A DNA stretch of 64,000 nt, from contig MNCI01023267.1 in NCBI GenBank assembly GCA_015680685.1, positions 738,838 through 802,837 of the forward strand. Direction: 5' to 3'. Under the pieces are notes generated by a model. It made no database searches. It was not told the origin of the DNA and worked only from the letters and a program-made list of their open reading frames with translations. The stretch is from Gnetum montanum (lineage: Eukaryota; Streptophyta; Gnetopsida; Gnetales; Gnetaceae). Positions within the stretch are counted from its first letter, which is position 1; every line of letters begins with the position of its first letter. The position numbers were made by a program, and so were the translations under genes. Positions 47,090-59,600 of this stretch are shown in pieces.

Positions 47090-48330
47090 TCTTCACCAGG
47101 TAAAATACTTCATGGAGATCAACAGACACCTCTACAAGGTGTGCACCAATGGCCTAGTTCGATGGTGTGTCCCTAATGTTGATCAACTACATGTTCTACA
47201 AGACACTCATGAAGGTCCTTGTGGGGGCCACTATACTAGGATATGCACAACTATTAAAATCGTAATGGCAAGTATTACTGGCCAACAATATTTAGGAATG
47301 CTCATCAATATGTACACTCTTGTGAACGTTGCCAACGAGATGGTGGAATGACTACTTGAATGGAGGAAACCTCAATAATGGATTCAAACACTAGAACCCT
47401 TTGACATTTGGGCATTTATTTCATGGGTCCTATCACACCCATGTCAAATGAGAAGGCATACCTTATAGTCATTGTTGACTATTTTATGAAATGGGAAGAA
47501 GTAGCAGCCTTCATTGGCTGTACATATTCTACTACGACTTGGTTTGTACAACAAAATGTTGTAAATAGGTTTGGTGTGCCACATGCATTAATTTCTGATA
47601 ATGGAACTCACTTTACAAGTGCTACTTTTTGGAAGCTCATGCAATGCTTAGGGGTTGAACATAAACTGACAACATCTTACCAACCCCAAGCCAATAATCA
47701 AGCTAAGGTTACCAATAGGGAAATCAAAAGGATTCTAACAAGAACTGCTAGCAAATATAGGAAAGACTAGAGCACGAAACTCAACCATGCCCTTTAGGCC
47801 TACTGCTCAACATGAAAACTTCCTATAGGCTATTCTTCCTATGAGCTTGTGTATGGAAAATTACTGACACTTCCTATTCAATTTGAGCTCCATACAATTT
47901 CAATAGCTTGTGACCTCGACCTTGACTTAAGTCTAGGACAAAAAGAAAGATTAATGAATCTCATCTTGCTAGATGAAAATCGATTGGTGGCCTTATCATC
48001 TAATAAGTTGCACAAGGCATTCAACAAAAAGTGTCATGATCTTAAAGTTAGGAAAGTCAAATTTCAACTAGGAGATAAGGTTCTTTACTAGAATCCCACA
48101 CATGTACGTCAATGAACTAAGTTTTAAATATTATGGGAAAGACCTTATATAATTTATAAAACATTTCCTTCTAAGGTCATGATGATCTACAAACCTGAGA
48201 GCCTAGACAAAAAATAGCTGGTCAACATACAACAAGTCAAACCTTTCCACGAGCATATGCCAACAAATACAACAAATGCCTCATCGAATGGACAACCACA
48301 CTTAATATTTCAGATCTCCTCCTTTCAACT
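47090..48330 (+). pseudogene. pol: A3 integrase
   Basis: Zinc-finger region EGPCGGHYTRI...; core GIYFMGPITPMS (first Asp replaced by Tyr), ISDNGTHF (second Asp kept, about 47600) and QAKVTNREI (catalytic Glu replaced by Lys, G-to-A). The longest open stretch is 47408-47770. The C-terminal part includes MYGKLLTLPIQFEL and the segment around 48130-48240. Confidence 0.8.
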
Positions 48331-50240
48331 CAATTGTGGGGGATATGGTCATCCATGCTAACTATATAAGCAGCTCCTCAGTTTTTTACCCTTTTTTTAC
48401 ATGTTTTTTTTACACATTTTTGTTTTACACATTCTTTATTTTACGTCTTCGTATTTTCATGCTATTAATATTTTCTAATTTTTTTATAAAATTGTTAGTA
48501 CATTTTCTATTTTGTGAATATTTTAAACTTTCTTTTATATTTTGTTTTATTCTTGTATATTTTTCTAACTTCTTGTTGATAAGTGCCAGACATAGTGGTG
48601 ATTCGTTGCTTGATGGTGGTATGTACTATTCAATTATTTGATTGTTGGTGTCTGGATTCTAGCTTTGAATTTTGTAATAGATAATTAGGACATGGTTTCT
48701 TTTTCATGCAATAGGTAATGAGTCCACAACATAAACCCATCTAGAAACTCTATGGCTTTCCTTGTTTTGGAAATGTACAGTCCCTTTTTCATTAATAAAA
48801 CTATAACAAATTTGTAACTTTGGTAGTTTCTAGATTTGGAAAGGATTCAAAGGTTTAAATAGGGTGTGATTTTAAGGGGATTCAATATTCTTTATTCTTT
48901 TCTACTTGCTTGGATGCATGTGTGTTTCATGGATTTCTTACCATTCCATGTCGACCAATAAAAGGAAGTTGAATAAGTCTTTGCATGGTGTTATAAAAAA
49001 AATGGCAATTCAAAGCACACCCCTTAGACAAAATAGACGGGCTACAAGAACTAGTTATGGGACTCGAAAGACATGTTACCCATGCCTGAAGGTCCCTTCT
49101 AACTAAGGCCCTTCCTCACTTCCTACTTCTCTTTTCCTCTCTAATAAGGAATAGTGGTTATTCTATGGGAGCACTCTTCTGTCTTAGGGAGGTAGACTAG
49201 TCTTAGAATGGCAATTCAATGTCATTGAACATGATTGATTTTGATTTGGAATAAGGATGGATTTTATCAAGTCATTTAACCAAAAAATTCACAAGGGACT
49301 TCATGTAACCTTAATAATTCACTCTCACCCATGCTTTCCATGTTTCTCCTCATTGCCAGTTTCATGTTCTTGTTCAATGTTCTGGTTTGATGTGTCAAAA
49401 CTCTTAGGTAGTTTCTTTTAGGTTTTTGTACTTAACCTTCCATAACTATTAATCATCCATGGAGCCCATGGACTCCTTGGTTTGAAGTTATACAAGGGTA
49501 ATAAAAGGCTTGTGCCTACTTTGGAAAGAATCCACTTGCATATCTTTAGGTTGGGTTAGTTAAGTTCTTATCCTTAAACATTCTTTCAATTAAATCTTTT
49601 TACATTTCCCATCAATGACATCCAATTGTGCATATCTTTACAACATTTTTTAGGGAACTTTCCTTTATATTGTTGTGAATTCTTACATCCTCTTCAAATA
49701 TTTACTTGTGTAGAAATTTTTTCAATTTAATGGACTGCTTATTCATGTTACCTTATTTGTCAATCTTCCCACTAACACTACTAATGGAATCAATCCACCA
49801 TAGTCACAATGTAGTCAATTGTAACCACTAATGAAATGAGGTACTTCAAAGCTATATGTTACACACTCCATACTAATCTATGATTTTGTTGTGATTATAA
49901 TGGGAAACATGGACTAGAAGTGAGACTATCTTCACCAAGGATGATGCAATAGTATCACACGATGAGGACCATTCATGATCATTGGATCTTCTCTCTTACT
50001 CTTCAACTATCAAGAGGTGTTGGATGTCAATTTTTGCTAGGGTGTTCTTGTCTATTATCATTAATACCAAATTTTGTAAAAGATTGTACATCTGTACACT
50101 TGGGTACTTAGGAGTTTATTTGTTCCCTTTGAGTTAGTTTGTATGTTAGTAAGTAATACAATAGCTTTCCAATATTTTTTAAGGAACTTGTTCCTCATAT
50201 TCTTCACTTGAGGATGAGTTTTCATTTAATTGTGAGGGTA
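48331..50240 (+). other. A3 3' untranslated region and polypurine tract
   Basis: Non-coding. GTGGGGGATATGG at about 48338 follows pol. TGTGAGGGTA at 50231-50240 directly precedes the 3' LTR, a plausible polypurine tract preceded by the conserved CTTGAGGATGAGTTTTCA stretch that also occurs in A2 and A4. Confidence 0.6.
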
Positions 50241-50283
50241 TGATGAATCATGTTTTGACTAGCTCTAATATTAGATACCTGAT
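50241..50283 (+). repeat. A3 3' LTR, first part
   Basis: TGATGAATCATGTTTTGACT matches 41120 onward; cut by A4 after GATACCTGAT. Continues at 63579. Confidence 0.75.
50279..50283 (+). repeat. Target-site duplication of A4, left
   Basis: CTGAT; partner TTGAT at 63579-63583 (4/5, one C/T difference). Confidence 0.55.
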
Positions 50284-51235
50284 TGATGAGTAGCTAGGTA
50301 CCCCTACGCCCAACCATGCAAATCACAGGCGTTCACACGCGACTTGGTCAAATTCCACAAACTGTAAGCACTTTGCATACACTAGGNTGACTTGGTCAAA
50401 TTCCACAAACTGTAAGCACTTTGCATACACTAGGCCTTAACTAGCAAAACCTTTTATTGGAATGGTCGTTGTCTTCCCAAACTCACTTATTATGTTCTAA
50501 TTACGATGGTTAAGTGAGATTGAGGCAACTAATTTTTATGGCTTTTTACTTTATCTTCTAGCATCTAATTCTCGAACTGGAAAATAAGGAATGAAATATT
50601 ATGTAAGCTATAATTATCCTAATCTATGTCCTAACTCTTCCTAGCATAAGTATTTGATCCCATCTTACGTGCACATCCTAAGCATCCCCTAACCACTACT
50701 GGGTTACCAGACGTTAAGCATCACTGGATTGCCAAGCGTTGGGTTTATGTTCGAGATGGTCGTACTTATGGTTTCTACGAACTCTAAATGAGCGATAGCA
50801 ATTAAAAAAATAACAACAGAAACTTAAGGAACTATGAAAGAATATAAATATTAAACTATTAAATGCATTAAATGACTAATTCCAATTGCTGCAAGGAATG
50901 ATTGAAAAGCTCTTCTTTATTTCCATTCATGATAATGGGCTCAAGTACATCAGCGCTCAAATAAAGAGCCGGAAACCTTTCTTACACCTACTATGGGCAC
51001 TTGGAAAATATTTCAACTCTCACAAAAAAAAACTACAAAAGCTTCTCTACAACTACCAAAAAGGTACCTAAGTGTGGCAGGAGCCCACTTATTTATAGGC
51101 CGAACAGGCATTGCGTAAATGAGGCCACTTCAATGCATGGAAGGATGCGTCGATGGGGCCGTGTTAATGGGGCCACACATATGGGATCCCATATACGTGG
51201 CCTAGTAAATGCATCGACCATTTAACACTTCATCA
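50284..51235 (-). repeat. A4 3' LTR
   Basis: 952 bp, including an exact 46-bp duplication around the N at 50387. Compared with 62682-63578, most differences are C/T or G/A. TATAAATA (minus) at 51090-51097. Confidence 0.85.
50341..50434. other. 46-bp exact direct duplication around a single N (assembly join)
   Basis: 50341-50386 is repeated exactly at 50389-50434, with N at 50387 and one base (T) between. The other LTR of A4 has only one copy. This fits an uncollapsed contig overlap. Confidence 0.8.
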
Positions 51236-51300
51236 TACCTCCACGACTGAGTAAAAATGCATCCTCAAGTTCCTCTACAATTTGGAAGGTATGGACTTTT
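51236..51300 (-). other. A4 polypurine tract and adjoining conserved tail
   Basis: Minus strand GTCGTGGAGGTA lies beside the LTR. The adjoining 60 bp (CTTGAGGATGCATTTTTACT) match the same place in A2 (25065-25125). Confidence 0.55.
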
Positions 51301-54290
51301 TATTATAACACACATGACTCGCCAAGTGTCCAAGCGTACACAGAAGGACAAATTACAAAATGGCGGTGTTCAAAGATAAAATTGAACACCTTGACAATCT
51401 TAGATTCTCTACCATGTTAGAAGATGCAAAAATTGCTAGAGAAGATCACACCGTCCCTGGGGGTAATCGTTTTGATAGACCTACACCAGCCTCTGGCCCA
51501 TGTGGCAATGGTGGCACAAACGATGGCTGCCCTGCAGTAGCTACAACTTCCAGAGGCAACCAGAAACCCTCCAAGAGGGCCCTCATTTTTCCTCCTTGCT
51601 CCTAGGATCATTCACTATCTAGGTAGCTTCACCAATGTATGCCTGGACTAGAACCTCACAAGGGCATGACAGTGCAGGGAAGAGTTCTTTCAAGTTGACA
51701 AACCAGGCTACGAACTATTTTCGTTCGATGTCAAATGCTCGAATTGATGTTTGCAGCTATTGGTAGTCATTCATTTGATGGGCCAATTTCTCCATGACTG
51801 CACGTTGTCCTTCAAAACTCGTACGGAGAACCTCAAGTTCCGCATTTGCTATCTCCAATTTTTATTTTGTCGCCTTGTGTGCCTGGAACTCGCCCTTGTA
51901 TAAAGAATATGAGGTGGACACTTGCTTTTTCAACTCAAACCACAGTCTTCCAACTGTTAGCATAGCCATATTTGCATAGCAAAGGTTGACCAACTCCATG
52001 TATTCTGTTATTTCTTCGATTTGTAGTTTCTTGAGGTGGATCTCAGTCTCGTTGTAGGCATTCAACCCCTCAAAGATGGGTTGCCATACCTCACCTCCTT
52101 CTCAAACTTGCTGGAGCTCTTGGTTCATCTTAGCCTTTGTGACTTGAAATTTTTTCTCATTCACTTCCTTTTGTAATCCCACTTAGTCCCTATAATGATT
52201 TTTAACTTTTTCAAACTTAAGGGCTTCATTCTTCTAAGCGGTGATTTCAATGGCTGATTTCTATCGCAAGGCTTGAACCTCCTCCATGGACAGATTTTGA
52301 TTTTTAGTGGCCAACCTCCTTATATTAGCATTCACCCTGGCTAGCTCTTCCTACTATTGGTGATTAAAGTTTTTCATGTGTTCATTTTCAGCACCAACAT
52401 TGCGCAAGCGATGAACCTCCGTGGTTGACCTGACATTCGCCTGGCGAACCTTTGCCAAGTCCTTGTTTAAATGATATGCATGAGCATCTACCAAGGACTT
52501 ATCAAAGATCTCCAACTCTCTCTCATACTCAACTATCTAAAGTTTGATCTGAAGCTTTTGAAAAGCTTCATCTCAGGTGAGCTCACGGTTGAGGAGAGCT
52601 GGATCAGCAAGTTGGGCTCTTAATTGAGAAACTTCTATCACCAAGCATTGACAATTAGCTTAAGCAGCTTCAAGTTACCCTTACAAGATAAGGCTCTTAC
52701 CCCTTACCGAGAGCAGCTCCAACTGGGTTACAGTGATGTTGTCCGGAAGGTCGAAGACATCTGGAAGTAGTTACCCAGTTCCCACCAGTCAGTCCAACAA
52801 TTCCTGATGTTGGGCTACATTGATCCTACTACGTGAAGTCCCAGTGGATGCCTATACATCTTCAAGTTGATGTACATCTAGTACAGGTGACACTAGTGCA
52901 TTAAGGGCTATAGCAATTGTGTTAGCAACCACTTCGGCTACAACCTCCTATCCTTGGTGCTACATTACCAAGACTGTTGCCCCCTCGTCATCTTCCAAGT
53001 GTACCGAGAAAGTAGCAGCATTTCTTGAGATTTCAGGAAATAACTATTGTGTGGATACCATTACCTCCCAGATGCTAGGATCAGTTCTCGTGGGTACCTA
53101 CGTTCAAGTGACAAAGAACATCAGCCTTGCCCTTTCTAGCAAGCTTACTAATCAAGCCACCTGCTCCAGATGGCTCATTGTAGGGTGATAGACTAAAGGA
53201 TCTTCTCCTCCACATGTCCTTCCAAATTGCTCTTGTTGGCTTAAGAGCAATTGTCAGATTTCGCGTATGTGCTCTGCGATGATTTGCGAACCTGACCTTG
53301 TTGTTTGTGCAGGTGGTGGAGGTGTTTGCTGCTCCTCGGTGTGTGTAGTGGCCAGTATCCTATCCTTCATCATTTTCCTTCATGAGGTAATTAGGGCATG
53401 TCGAAGTGTATCATTAGCATACTGTGCTATCCCTGCTCGTCTGCATAACTTTCTAATTAGGCAAGGAAAGGGGAGAGCTCACCTTCCACATTCGCTTTCA
53501 GTGAACCTCTTTTCAATCTCCAAGAATAATAATTGTGGAAGGCTCATTGGAAATTTCTCACTTAAGGAAGCACATGCACAAGTGGAGAAAGCAATGATTT
53601 TACTAGGTCTCACTATTGGGTTCAAGTGGTAAGACAAAATCTTTGAATATACTCTCTCTGTGGTGGTCAAAGTGTCGAACTCTTTGTGATCCACCCCATA
53701 GCACCGTCTAATCCACTCACCTTTTACCTCAGGGTTAGCTTGCTTTAGGATCTCTGCCACATCTGCTCTAGTCTCTAACAACCCTAGAGCTTGTGCGATT
53801 GCTTCCATAGAGTAAGAAACATAGATGTCCTTAATTCTTACTCTAGACCCTATTTGCCAATTTGTCTAGAAGAGACAGATCTCTCCTAAGTACCATTAAC
53901 CACTGGTTGTGATGATTGGCCACATAGGAGAACTTTGTAACTAAAGCTTCACATCTTCTAGTGCATTCTTGAGAAATGGTCCAAATTTTAACTCTTGTAG
54001 AATCATTTGTTGCACTTCTTGCAGCTTGATAGCATCAAGACATGCATGGGTCAGGGTGACCTCAAGCCATGGCACTATCCCCGGAGTTTCATCCCCTTGC
54101 GATTGCTTGCTGGGAATATCCTCTTTAGGAATTTGATGGACAGATTCCACTTCAGGTCCTTCATGGAGGGGGATGGTTGCATGAGAGTCCTCTGCGTGCT
54201 CTAGTTACTGCGTGCCTCATCCCCTTCTCTTTCATAGATGCTTGTCCCTAGCTTGTGATGGTCCTTCGCCCCTTGGATGCCTTGGTTTTT
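51300..54290 (-). pseudogene. Extra gene in A4 3' region (putative plant transposon-protein-like, coiled-coil C-terminus)
   Basis: From an ATG near 54295 (MAQKPRHPRGEG) a single frame can be followed for about 1,000 codons with stops but few frameshifts and no clear introns. The conserved N-terminal domain at 53808-53430 contains IRRCYGVDHKEFD, YHLNPIVRPSKIIAFS and FPCLIRKLCRRAGI. That pattern resembles the 'putative plant transposon protein' (Transposase_32-like) family seen in plant retroelements. The C-terminal 52640-51780 is Lys/Glu/Leu-rich with heptad character (coiled coil). Orientation is the same as A4. Biochemical function unknown. Confidence 0.6.
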
Positions 54291-54444
54291 GTGCCATCTA
54301 CAATCAAACATAACCGCCAATTAGACTATGCACAAGCTTCTCAAAATAGCCCTCATACACTTTCTCAGTTTGACTAAGTTATGATGCTCGCACAGGCATT
54401 CCATTAAATTCCCCAAAGTGTTAATTGATGGGTTAGAGCCAAAA

Positions 54445-54825
54445 ACAACAAGGGGTATGTTGGAGTTGACAATATTGTTTTTGTTTCTTCCCTTAGAGGT
54501 GCAAAGTCTTATTTAATTAATTACAAATAGGCTTCACCCCCCACGACTGAGAGCATACCTTCGGGTGCTTAAGAGGGGAAGGATCGGTTGATGTGGACGT
54601 GCGATAGAAAATGTAAGTGCTTGGGAAGAAGTTAGATGGAAAATGGCAAAATCTCCCCTCAATTTTTTTACAAAATGATAGAAATGTAAGGTGAAATGGG
54701 CATATATATAGGGGTTGGTCACTGCGTGAATAGGGCCGCGTATACGTGACCACGTATACACAGGGGGCTATGTATACAGGGCCCCGTATATGCAGGTGTT
54801 CGCACATGTTGACCAACGTTGACAA
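54445..54825 (-). repeat. LTR-like segment beside the extra gene (element X)
   Basis: Minus strand from about 54825 (TGTCAACGTTGGTCAACATG) carries GTATAC-rich repeats (54730-54785), a TATATATA at 54703-54710 and, further down, TGGCTCTAACCCATCA, which could be a primer site. A partner LTR was not found. Limits are approximate. Confidence 0.35.
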
Positions 54826-54839
54826 GCCCAGAAAAAACT

Positions 54840-56352
54840 TGAAAAAATGAATTTAAAATGCCAAATTGGGGTGGTTGAAGAGCTTGAGAGATTGGGATGT
54901 AGCTGAGGACACGAGGAAGGTAAACTGGGCTAGAGAAAGAGTCAAATGTAGGAGAACGTGTGGAAAAAGAACTCCATGGAGAAGAAATTGAGCGATGGGT
55001 ATTATGAAAACAATCAACCATGAAAGAAAAAGGATGGGATGCTAACAAACGGGACTAGGAATATGGAAGTGGATCCTCCCCATAGTAGGCGGTAGCCTCA
55101 GTAGCCCTTGCATATCCTCAACATCAGAGTCCGTGGGCCCTGGGGCCAAGAAATGGTAACTGTAAGTTAATATTCCCATCCATGAGATCCTGCCAAGGCA
55201 TGAGAAGTTCATGGAAATCATGATAGACTTTCAAAACATAAGATGGGCAGTGAGGTGAGTTATGGAGAGAAATGGATGAAGAGAGAGAGAGAATTGGAAT
55301 TCCAATCATTGGTCACATGAAACCCTATGTGAAGCTATGGTTAAGTGACTTGGTAGGACCATTCCTGAGTTCAGACCCAAAACCATCCACATATAGTGAC
55401 ATCACAGCAACATGCGAAGACTCTTCCATTCACCAAGTACACAAGAATGCATCCACAGAGAACCACCACTCCAACAGGCATGAGAGAAAGGAAAGGAAAT
55501 GGGACTAAGTTAGAGGGGATGAAGTGAGTCCCATAACTAGTTTTGGTGGCCTGTGAGAGGCGGTGTAAGGGATGTGCTTTGAATTCCCACATAGTTGTGA
55601 TTTGGTTTGTCATTTTCTTGTTATTTCATGGAAACCACACCATGCAAAGACCCATGATTGTTTGCATGCATTCGACCAAGGGGTGTGCTTTGAATCCTCA
55701 TGTTTTTTGTTTGTTTGTCTATTTTTTGAATTTTTGTGATGAGGAACACACCATGCAAGGTCGAATTGCCCAGGAGCTTCCTTGTGAAGAAGAACGTGGA
55801 GTGGTAAGAAATCCATAAGGACACACCAACGACTTAGGGGATAGAAGAGGATGACGAATGTTGTATTTCCCTTGAAGTCACACCTGATTCAAACCATTGG
55901 ATCATCCTCAAGTCTGGGAACTACATAGGTCACACATTAATTATAATGTTTTTAAGTGAATGGGTGGCATGTTTCCAAAGGAAGGAAAACCATGGAGTGG
56001 GTGAATGGGTAGATGACATGGACTCACTGCCGATTTTATGAGATGGAAAGAGACATAAGGTCCAAGAACAACAAATGTGAGGATGGGAACGAGATAAACT
56101 AGGTGGACTATTTCACGCAGCCCATTATAATGAAGACCATCCACACCAGACACCTAATGACAATAAGACAACTTATTAGCAACCAATTAAAAATTAAACA
56201 CACACATATGCATAAATAATCAACAAAGAAATGGAAAAGTAATTAAAGAAAGGAAAAGTTAATAAGAATTTGCAAACGTACGAACGATGTTGAAAAATAA
56301 AAAAGTGTAAAACAAAAGATTTCAAAAAAAATGGGGAGCTTGGTAGGATGGA
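54840..56352 (-). other. A4 3' untranslated region
   Basis: No coding sequence supported. Blocks at 55500-55590 match the 3' regions of A2 (26280-26400) and A3 (49010-49110). Confidence 0.55.
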
Positions 56353-57600
56353 TTAGCATGGAAGACAATCTCCCCCATGACTGGGTGGAAAGGAGGAGAT
56401 GTGAAAAATGGACCGAGGTTGTCCCGGTGATAATGAGGCAGTAGCACTAGTTAGATGGAGTTCACGGAAAGGTTTTAGTTGTTTTTGATTGACCAACTTT
56501 GTTTGTGTAGGGTCCTCAGGATTGTGGATAAGAAAGGCCCTAAATGGGAAGGTTTCGAAGACAATGTAAGGTCCCTCCCATAGTGTTTGAAACTTGGTCA
56601 GTTGTAGTACATGGGTGGGGTTCCAATACAATACCTTATCTCCACATCTAAATGTGACCTTCCAAATCCTAAGATCATGATGGTTTTTATTGTAGGCCTT
56701 GTTGATCTCATTTGATGATAGGACCACTAATCGATTCTCATCTAGCACACTTAGGTTGATAAGTCATTCACGTTGTGCTAGTGGTAGGTCAAGACCTAAG
56801 TCACTGGTTGTGGATAGTATCCAGAGTTCTACCTGGATCAGAAGTTTTGGTAGCTTACCGTACACTAACTCACAGGGAGAGTAACCTATAGGAAGCTTTC
56901 AAGTGGAGCGATAGGCCAGAGGGCATTGTTAAATTTGGTGCTCCAATCCCTCCCATATTTGTTGATGGTTTGAGTGAGGATCTTGGTGATCTCCCTATTG
57001 GTGACTTTAGCTTGCTTGTTGGCTTGGGGGTGATAGGGTTTGTAAATTTATGGGTAACCCCCAAGTGTTGCATGAGTTTGTGAAAAGTGACACCTGTGAA
57101 ATGGGTTCCATTATCTGAGATGAGTGCACGTGGCACTCCAAACCTGTTGACAATTTGTTGTTGGACAAATCATGCAACAGTGTTTGAGGAACAATCAATG
57201 ATGGCTACCACCTCCATCCACTTTGTGCAGTAGTTTACAGTGACGATGATAAATGCCTTCTTGATGGACAGGGGTATGATGGATCCCATGAAATTAATGC
57301 CCCAAATGTCGAAGGGCTCTAGTGGTTGGATCCACTATTGAGGTCCCTCCAAGCGTGTAGTCATCCCACCGTCTCTCTGGCATCGTTCTTAGGAGTAGGT
57401 GAACCATTATGCATCCTTGAAGATTATGGGCTAGTAATATCTTGCAAGCAAGATTTTAATGGTTGTGCGACATCCAGCATAGTGGCCCCCACAAGGGCCC
57501 TCGTGAACATCTTGGAGGATGTACAATGTATCATCATTAGGGACACACCATTGAACTAGGCCATCTGCACACACCTTCTAAAGGTGGCCATTAATTGCCA
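56353..57600 (-). pseudogene. pol: A4 integrase
   Basis: Zinc-finger traces (EGPCGGHYAGC), then core FDIWGINFMGSIIPLS (first Asp replaced by Asn), VPRALISDNGTHFTGVTF (second Asp kept, about 57110) and QAKVT (catalytic Glu replaced by Lys). A frameshift follows THKFTNP near 57040. The C-terminal domain is open from 56748 to 56353 (WEGPYIVFETFPFRAF) and ends in a SHGGD-rich tail that occurs also in A2. Confidence 0.8.
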
Positions 57601-57779
57601 TGAAGTGCTTGGCCTTATGAAGAAACTGTTGTTTCTGCCGATGGTTCTACTCCTTTGGAAATTCCTAGGTTTTGAGGTAGGTAAGGATGTGGTTGAACCA
57701 AGGTGATTCCTTGGGCACCTGTGGATCGACCGCTCCAGCAAAGAGAAGTTCATTGGGGAAATGGTCAGAGAGGGGCTCC

Positions 57780-59281
57780 TCTTCTTCTATGTCATCCCAT
57801 CATAATCGAGACAAGTGGTCAGCAACCATACTCTCAGTACCCTTCCGATCTACCATAGTGAGGTCAAATTATTGAAGAATCACCAGCCACCGTATGATAC
57901 AAGGGCTCACTGTTGGCTTGTTCATCAGGAACCGAATGGCACTATGATCGGTATGCATGAACACCTTGTATCTGAGCACATAATGTTAGAATTTTTCCAA
58001 GGTAAACACCATCACCATCAACTCCTTTTTGGTGGTGGTGTAATTAAGCTGGGTACCCACAATGCTACAGCTTGCATAGTGAATATAGTATCGACATTTT
58101 TTATCATCACACTATGTAAGCACGACTCCCAATGCATAGTTGGATGCATCTATCATGATGTGGTAAGGTCTAGACTAATCAAGTGCCTGTAGGAGTGGAG
58201 TCTCTATGATTTTTTGTTTAAGCATTTGGAATGTAGATTCACATTCCTTGGTTTAGAAGAATGGAACATCTTTCTTCGTAAGTTCTAGCAATGGCTTGGC
58301 AATTTTCGAAAAATTTTTGATGAAGTGCTGGTAGTAACCATTGTGGCCAAGGAATGATCGAACATCTTTTACAGTGCTTGGTTGTTGCGTGATTCCTTGG
58401 ATGATCCTAATTTTGTCAGGATCCACGCTAATCCCTATTTGTGAGATACGGTGCCCTAGCACAATGCCCTCCTAGACCATCAAGTGGCTTTTCTATCAAT
58501 TGAGCCATAGGTTAGTATCCACACATCTTTTCAGAACTTGCTCAAGGTGGTCCAAGGCTTGATCAAACATGGCCCCATAGGTAGAGAAGTCATCCATGAA
58601 GAATTTTACCCCATTGCCAATTTGCTACTGGAAGATGCTGAGGACAAGGCATTGGAAAGTGGTAGGAGAATTACACAGGCCAAAAGGCATCTTTTTGTAT
58701 TCAAAAGTCCCCCAGGGACTTGTGAAAGTTGTCTTGGCCTGGTCCTCTGGTGTAATTTGGATTTGGTTATAGCCAATATACCCATCCAAAAAGCTATAAT
58801 AATGATGCCCTGCAATGATATCCAACACCTGGTCCACAAATGGGAGTGGGAAGTGATCTTTAAAGGTAGCCATGTTGAGAAATTAGAAATCTATACAAAC
58901 CCTTCATTTTCCATCCTTCTTTGGCACAATAACGAGTGGGCTGACCCATTCGCTATCGACAATGGAATAGATTAACCCCGCTTTTAGCAACTACTCGATT
59001 TCATCTTTGATGACCTGCTTCAATAAGGGGTTCAACCACCTTTGTGGTTGACATCGTGGCTTCATGGAGGGGTCAATATAGATCTGATGTTGGCAGACCT
59101 TGGGATCAACTCTGGTTAACTCAAGATATGACCATGCAAAAGCAGCATCCCATTTGTTCACCACCTTCAACAACTTCTTCTCTTGTTTAGGAGTAAGGGT
59201 GGCATTGATAATTACTGGTTTCCCATTCTGCAAAAAGGCATATTCTAAGTGTGCCGGTAAGGATTTGAGTTCCAAGGGCAC
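57780..59281 (-). pseudogene. pol: A4 reverse transcriptase and RNase H
   Basis: LEYAFLQNGKPVIINATLTP (59250-59190), SEWVSPLVIVPKKDGK, DHFPLPFVDQVLDIIAGHHY, then an intact active-site box FMDD at 58589-58600 followed by [45 protein letters not shown] and KDVPFF follow. RNase H: MVMVFTLEKF, MHTDHSAIRFLMNK and GTESMVADHLSRL at the end (about 57850-57810). Only scattered stops interrupt it; the best copy in the window. Confidence 0.85.
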
Positions 59282-59600
59282 CTATTTGAAACTTTCATGG
59301 ATTTGCAACTTTCCCTAATCATCATTTTCATCAACAGTGGATACTTGTTGATGAACCTCTTCCAAATGATCCATGCTTTCTAGGTAGGTGCTTACAAGCT
59401 CCTCAAATGGTTCCATGCACAGAGTGCTGCTAGTAGGATTAACGGTCAGCCATTGGGTACCTTCATGAGTTGTGGCTGTTGCGTACAAGCATTGTTGGAC
59501 TTGAGATTCCTCGGTACACTGACTACATGCTTGAATAGATGTCTGCTTAGCGGACCATAGCTGCTGCACATAGTTGCACCCGGAGTCACTGTACGTGATT
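59282..59600 (-). other. pol: A4 protease-RT linker
   Basis: Acidic, Gln/Thr-rich linker (EEVHQQVSTVDENDD near 59330). No domain recognised. Confidence 0.45.

Noticed and set aside
41120-48330. Endogenous pararetrovirus
   Set aside because: Integrase, primer site and LTRs are present and no movement-protein domain was seen; the order gag-protease-RT-RNase H-integrase is Ty3/gypsy.
54536-54560. Second polypurine tract (GTCGTGGGGGG on the minus strand)
   Set aside because: It resembles the A4 tract, but no LTR starts beside it; left as part of the LTR-like segment.
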